From DAORHV01 sp964448405 (lineage in GTDB: Bacteria; Patescibacteriota; Gracilibacteria; Peribacterales; Peribacteraceae): a stretch of 33,612 nt of DNA. Shown here in pieces: positions 31,307-33,612 of this stretch (positions within the stretch are counted from its first letter, which is position 1; each line of letters starts with the position of its first letter). The stretch lies in assembly GCA_964448405.1 (NCBI GenBank), contig CAYUVW010000018.1:1-33612 (forward strand), given 5' to 3'. A program made the position numbers and the translations under genes. Below the pieces are notes generated by a model. The model searched no databases. It had not been told where the DNA came from and worked only from the letters and a program-made list of their open reading frames with translations.

Positions 31307-31606
31307 TTACTCCGCCGCGGCGCAGACTTTCAAGCAGGCATCGATGCCGCCGTCTTTCTTGGCGTAGAACTTGCCCTGCATGTCGCTGCACTCGTCCTCG
31401 GCTCGGACTACGCAGCGGCAGGTGACTCCCACGGCGTCCACCGCGCAAGCGTCGGAGACGGCAGCGGAAGAGGTGTTGCCGTCGTTGGTGAGTGCGCCAC
31501 GCAAGGCGCTGTTATCCGGCAGGCGGGCCAGCACGACAAAGAGTGCCACCACACCGATCATGCCGACGGGAATGAACGGAGCCATTGAGCGAGTGCGTGC
31601 TGCCAT
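31307..31606 (-). CDS. Small membrane-anchored Cys-rich exported protein, 99 aa
   Basis: The N-terminal hydrophobic segment (about residues 10-28, FIPVGMIGVVALFVVLARL) is a signal anchor. The outside part has six cysteines in a compact pattern (DACAVDAVGVTCRCVV, DECSDM, DACLKVC), suggesting disulfides or metal binding. No family is recognised. The start ATG 31606 lies 10 nt after a TATAGT box. It is convergent to the second PurP-like gene and monocistronic. It may be a small envelope protein. Confidence 0.65.
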   Translation of the reverse strand: MAARTRSMAPFIPVGMIGVVALFVVLARLPDNSALRGALTNDGNTSSAAVSDACAVDAVGVTCRCVVRAEDECSDMQGKFYAKKDGGIDACLKVCAAAE

Positions 31607-31616
31607 ATGCAGCGAG

Positions 31617-31622
31617 ACTATA
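31617..31622 (-). promoter_or_regulatory. -10-like TATAGT before the Cys-rich protein
   Basis: Minus-strand TATAGT lies 10 nt before ATG 31606. TTGAAA lies 15 nt further upstream, a short spacing for a -35. Confidence 0.5.
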
Positions 31623-31755
31623 CTTCTTTGAAGGCGGTTTCAACGACCCGATGATTGCAGCGTGTCATCGGTGATTGCACGTCGATTTTTCGATGGAAGC
31701 GAACGCGATTTTTTCGCCATCTGGAGGCCGATATTCGTCAGTATGCATGGTGTTT

Positions 31756-31783
31756 TTGACAGAATAAAAAAATATGGTAATTT
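31756..31783 (+). promoter_or_regulatory. Strong promoter (TTGACA, extended -10) of the 31795 gene
   Basis: TTGACA (31756-31761), a 16-nt AT-rich spacer ending in TGG, then TAATTT (31778-31783), followed 11 nt later by ATG 31795. It excludes the in-frame ATG at 31774, which lies inside the promoter. Confidence 0.75.
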
Positions 31784-31794
31784 ATCGCACAACA

Positions 31795-32646
31795 ATGCGA
31801 ATCTCTGCACCGCCATCGCATGTGATTTCAGTCCAAGACCATGCCAAGCAAATTGACCGTGCAGCGCAACATGGCGGGTATATTCACCAAGCGTTGCATC
31901 GTGTCACCGGTCTGACCGACCGCGTTGTGCAATCGGTGCCGAACGGCACAGGTCTGTACTTGATTGGCGAAGGCCGCATCGTGCATGACTTTGATCCGAA
32001 GTTGGCAACCGACCGCGGTGTGACGATGGTGGCGGTGGACCGAGAGTTGCCCGAGCAGCCGGTATCGCCGGTGAGCTTGCAGGTGCGTTGCGATCTTATC
32101 GAATTGGCCCATGCCGCCAACGCGCGTTGCCGCATGATTTTGCGCGGGACCGACCCCAAGTCGCGCAGGGAATTGCCCGAGCCCGGTACGTTTTTCGCCT
32201 CGCACATCGGCCGTTATTTACCCAGCGATGTTACCCAGACATTGATCGACGTTGGATTGGACATGGCCGTGCCCGGCGGCAATCTGTGGCTGGTGGATAC
32301 TCCGCTCTGCACGCGTTTGCGCAAGGCCAGCGGCAGCCCGGGGTTCGACGAAGCGTACCGTGTGGCACGCTCGCGTGACGACGTGCGCATCGCGGTGGAT
32401 GAAGTCATTGCACCGGTAATGCCCAAAGGCCTGTATCACAAAATCAACGCGCTGCGTGGTCCGCACAAATCCACCGAGGCCGAACATGAGGCGTTCTTCG
32501 AGGGGATTGCCGACGGCGACATCCGGTTCGTGACGTTGCCACCGAGCCGCACCGACGAATCTGCGTTCCGTGAAGAGGTGAGTACGCGCAGTTTCCGCGT
32601 GAACGGCTGGGGCGTGCGGGCGATGATGCTGGAGAAGCAGGGCTAA
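31795..32646 (+). CDS. Methyltransferase-like (Rossmann-fold) protein, 283 aa, unknown substrate
   Basis: A class I SAM-methyltransferase core can be traced. GTGLYLIGEGRIVHDFDP (about residues 52-70) stands in the place of the Gly-rich motif I. MVAVDRELPE (about 78-87) ends the second strand with an acidic residue. LIELAHAANARCRMILRG follows, then FFASHIGRYLPSDVTQTLIDVGLDMAVPGGNLWLVD (about 130-165), the usual post-motif helix and PGG-turn. The motif I pattern is weaker than in classical enzymes, so activity is uncertain. The C-terminal third is basic, with no known domain. The start is fixed by a strong promoter. It is monocistronic. Confidence 0.6.
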   Translation: MRISAPPSHVISVQDHAKQIDRAAQHGGYIHQALHRVTGLTDRVVQSVPNGTGLYLIGEGRIVHDFDPKLATDRGVTMVAVDRELPEQPVSPVSLQVRCDLIELAHAANARCRMILRGTDPKSRRELPEPGTFFASHIGRYLPSDVTQTLIDVGLDMAVPGGNLWLVDTPLCTRLRKASGSPGFDEAYRVARSRDDVRIAVDEVIAPVMPKGLYHKINALRGPHKSTEAEHEAFFEGIADGDIRFVTLPPSRTDESAFREEVSTRSFRVNGWGVRAMMLEKQG

Positions 32647-32709
32647 ACGCAGTGCTGTAATTGCAAATATAATAAAAATGTGTTTTAATATACATAGTGT
32701 TCCTTGTGA
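32647..32709 (+). promoter_or_regulatory. AT-rich promoter region before the 56-aa gene
   Basis: This stretch is unusually AT-rich for the window and contains several -10-like hexamers (TATAAT at about 32665, TAATAT at about 32685) and a TTGCAA at about 32658. The exact promoter cannot be chosen. A transcript starting here would include the pseudoknot-like leader. Confidence 0.4.
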
Positions 32710-32773
32710 GCACAGGCAGGGTTTTGGACGAGGCAAGCGCCCTGTGCGTATGTTCCGCGTAGAGCGCTTGCCT
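32710..32773 (+). promoter_or_regulatory. Candidate cis-regulatory RNA with H-type pseudoknot
   Basis: Stem 1 pairs GCACAGG (32710-32716) with CCTGTGC (32741-32747). Stem 2 pairs AGGCAAGCGC (32731-32740) with GCGCTTGCCT (32764-32773). The four strands alternate in pseudoknot order, with no nucleotide between the second and third, allowing stacking. Further down, CTCCC at about 32808-32812 can pair with GGGGAG just after it or with the GGAGGG Shine-Dalgarno, a possible on/off switch. No known riboswitch class fits. A GGACGAGG stretch recalls guanidine-III, but the other conserved bases are missing. Confidence 0.5.
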
Positions 32774-32853
32774 TATCCATGTTCATTCCGGCAAGCCGCC
32801 TTCATCACTCCCGGGCGAAATTGGGGAGATAGCTCGAAGAAAGGAGGGTCGTC

Positions 32854-33024
32854 ATGACCTTCTTTTACGCCTTAGTACCGCTCGCGATCACCGTCATAAC
32901 TTGTGTCAAACTTTGGCGGCAACGCCAGTTCGGTTTTGACCGCGACCTTGTTTTTGTTGCAGCGGGATGGGCGCTACTTACGGCAATTATTGTACTAACA
33001 GCCTTCATTAAAGAAGTGCTTTAA
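32854..33024 (+). CDS. Small membrane protein, 56 aa, with canonical Shine-Dalgarno
   Basis: The reading frame begins MTFFYALVPLAITVITCVKL and ends FIKEVL. Two transmembrane helices are predicted (about residues 3-19 and 34-52), joined by a basic loop (KLWRQRQFGFDRD) that should face the cytoplasm. AAAGGAGG stands 6-8 nt before the ATG, the only canonical Shine-Dalgarno at a good distance that I found in the window. The upstream leader is highly structured. An 11-bp exact inverted repeat links the leader (32715-32725) with the stop-codon region (33023-33033). No family is recognised. Small membrane proteins behind structured leaders are sometimes transporters' partners, toxins or stress proteins, but nothing here decides between these. 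Confidence 0.65.
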   Translation: MTFFYALVPLAITVITCVKLWRQRQFGFDRDLVFVAAGWALLTAIIVLTAFIKEVL

Positions 33025-33034
33025 AACCCTGCCC

Positions 33035-33082
33035 GCGGAGACTTGTCTCCGCACACTTGGGCGCCTGTCATGGGCGCCCTTT
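33035..33082 (+). terminator. Double hairpin terminator after the 56-aa gene
   Basis: GCGGAGAC/GTCTCCGC (33035-33052) is followed by GGGCGCC/GGCGCCC (33059-33065 and 33073-33079) and a short T run. Both stems are perfect. They also separate it from the convergent methyltransferase gene. Confidence 0.75.
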
Positions 33083-33090
33083 GTATGTGG

Positions 33091-33612
33091 CTACTTCATG
33101 GCAACCAGGGCCAGTCCGTTGCCCTGTGGTAGCGTTTTTCGTTGAATGCTGATGCCGGTGAACCCCGATTCCTCCGCCAGTGCCTCTACTTCTTCAGCGG
33201 TGTAAGGCTTGAACAATCCGGATTCCCTTAGCCCCGGCAACCAGGTGTCGGCTTCCAAGAACACGAGCACCAGGAAGCCGTCGTCTTTCAGCACGCGGTG
33301 GATTTCGGACAAGTGCTGTACCGGGTCTTCCCAAAAATAGAGCACGTTCACACACAAGACTTTGTCGAACATGTCGTCGTCGTACGGCAGATGCTCGGAG
33401 TCGCCCTGACGCAGGATTATTTTTCCTTTCTTGATTGTGTCTGCGTTCCGTTCGCTCGCCATGTTCACCATGACCTGCGAGAGTTCGATACCATGCACAA
33501 TCCCCACAGTGCGCTTTGCCGCTTGCTCTAGGGCCACGCCGGGTCCAAAGCCGATCTCCAGCACCGTTTCGGCGCCTTCCACGTCGGCAAGCTGCAACGC
33601 CCAGTCGTTGGG
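33091..33612 (-). CDS. Class I SAM-dependent methyltransferase, 5' end beyond the window
   Basis: The visible chain is 173 residues, and the frame stays open to the right edge (PNDWALQLADV...), so the start is missing. Motif I is ETVLEIGFGPGVALEQAA; the acidic residue ending strand 2 is in VHGIELS; then GDSEHLPYDDDMFDKVLCVNVLYFWEDPVQHLSEIHRVLKDDGFLVLVF covers motifs of the UbiE/COQ5-like Methyltransf_11 type. The C-terminus reads FKPYTAEEVEALAEESGFTGISIQRK. The substrate is unknown. A TTG at 33597 could serve as a start but is unlikely, because the upstream residues fit the family. Confidence 0.85.
   Translation of the reverse strand, partial: PNDWALQLADVEGAETVLEIGFGPGVALEQAAKRTVGIVHGIELSQVMVNMASERNADTIKKGKIILRQGDSEHLPYDDDMFDKVLCVNVLYFWEDPVQHLSEIHRVLKDDGFLVLVFLEADTWLPGLRESGLFKPYTAEEVEALAEESGFTGISIQRKTLPQGNGLALVAMK

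Noticed and set aside
32710..32773. Guanidine-III or another known pseudoknot riboswitch
   Set aside because: Only GGACGAGG is shared with guanidine-III. The other conserved bases (ACAAG, ACCC) are missing and the stems differ in length.
1..33612. CRISPR array, prophage or insertion sequence with transposase
   Set aside because: No regularly spaced long direct repeats, integrase, transposase or phage structural genes were seen on either strand.

Overview
The window looks like part of a small-genome, moderately GC-rich bacterium of the Patescibacteria (Candidate Phyla Radiation). Candidatus Peribacteria or a relative is my best guess, from remembered protein families; no search was possible. 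UGA is used as a stop (for example at the ends of the dinB-like, 300-aa membrane and second PurP-like genes), so the UGA=Gly code of Gracilibacteria/Absconditabacteria does not apply. Genes are compact, often in pairs or trios overlapping or separated by a few bases.

Layout. 30-745: two short coupled hypothetical genes sharing a domain. 921-4382: valS and an SLH-domain surface protein. 4436-7354 (minus): a methyltransferase-like gene, then a lexA/Y-family polymerase SOS operon whose promoter carries a dyad around its -10 box. 7487-10005 (minus): an LCP cell-envelope ligase and a membrane protein. 10199-11054 (minus): a double zinc-ribbon protein behind a palindromic operator, and a divergent PAP2 protein. 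11184-12486 (minus): rplJ-rplL with an L10-leader RNA and attenuator, facing a divergent RelA/SpoT-like gene with a ruined hydrolase site. 14594-18227 (minus): a membrane-anchored hypothetical, secF and tig. 18345-18829: a hairpin-dense stretch with promoter and terminator but no convincing protein gene, a candidate large ncRNA. 18902-20266: TPR protein. 20453-23087: a tight operon of an N-formylglutamate amidohydrolase-like enzyme and two paralogous ATP-grasp ligases. 23189-27343 (minus): a large surface protein, a PfkB sugar kinase and a conserved unknown. 27479-28241: a lipoprotein and tRNA-Cys. 28390-28775: a palindrome-rich non-coding element. 28909-31204: two archaeal-type PurP-like ATP-grasp enzymes. 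The right end has a small secreted Cys-rich protein, a degenerate methyltransferase-like protein, a 56-aa membrane protein behind a pseudoknot-like leader, and a methyltransferase cut by the edge.

Two expression features recur. At about a dozen transcription-unit heads a sigma70-like -10 hexamer sits only 6-12 nt before the start codon, implying leaderless or nearly leaderless mRNAs. Several other genes (rplJ, rplL, tig, zinc-ribbon, SLH) have pyrimidine-rich tracts where a Shine-Dalgarno would be. The only well-placed canonical Shine-Dalgarno I found precedes the 56-aa gene. Many gene ends also carry degenerate 8-9-nt tandem repeats, some folding into long hairpins.

The strongest candidates for undescribed biology are the amidohydrolase/ATP-grasp operon, the 18345-18829 RNA, the pseudoknot leader with its 56-aa gene, and the leaderless-promoter architecture.
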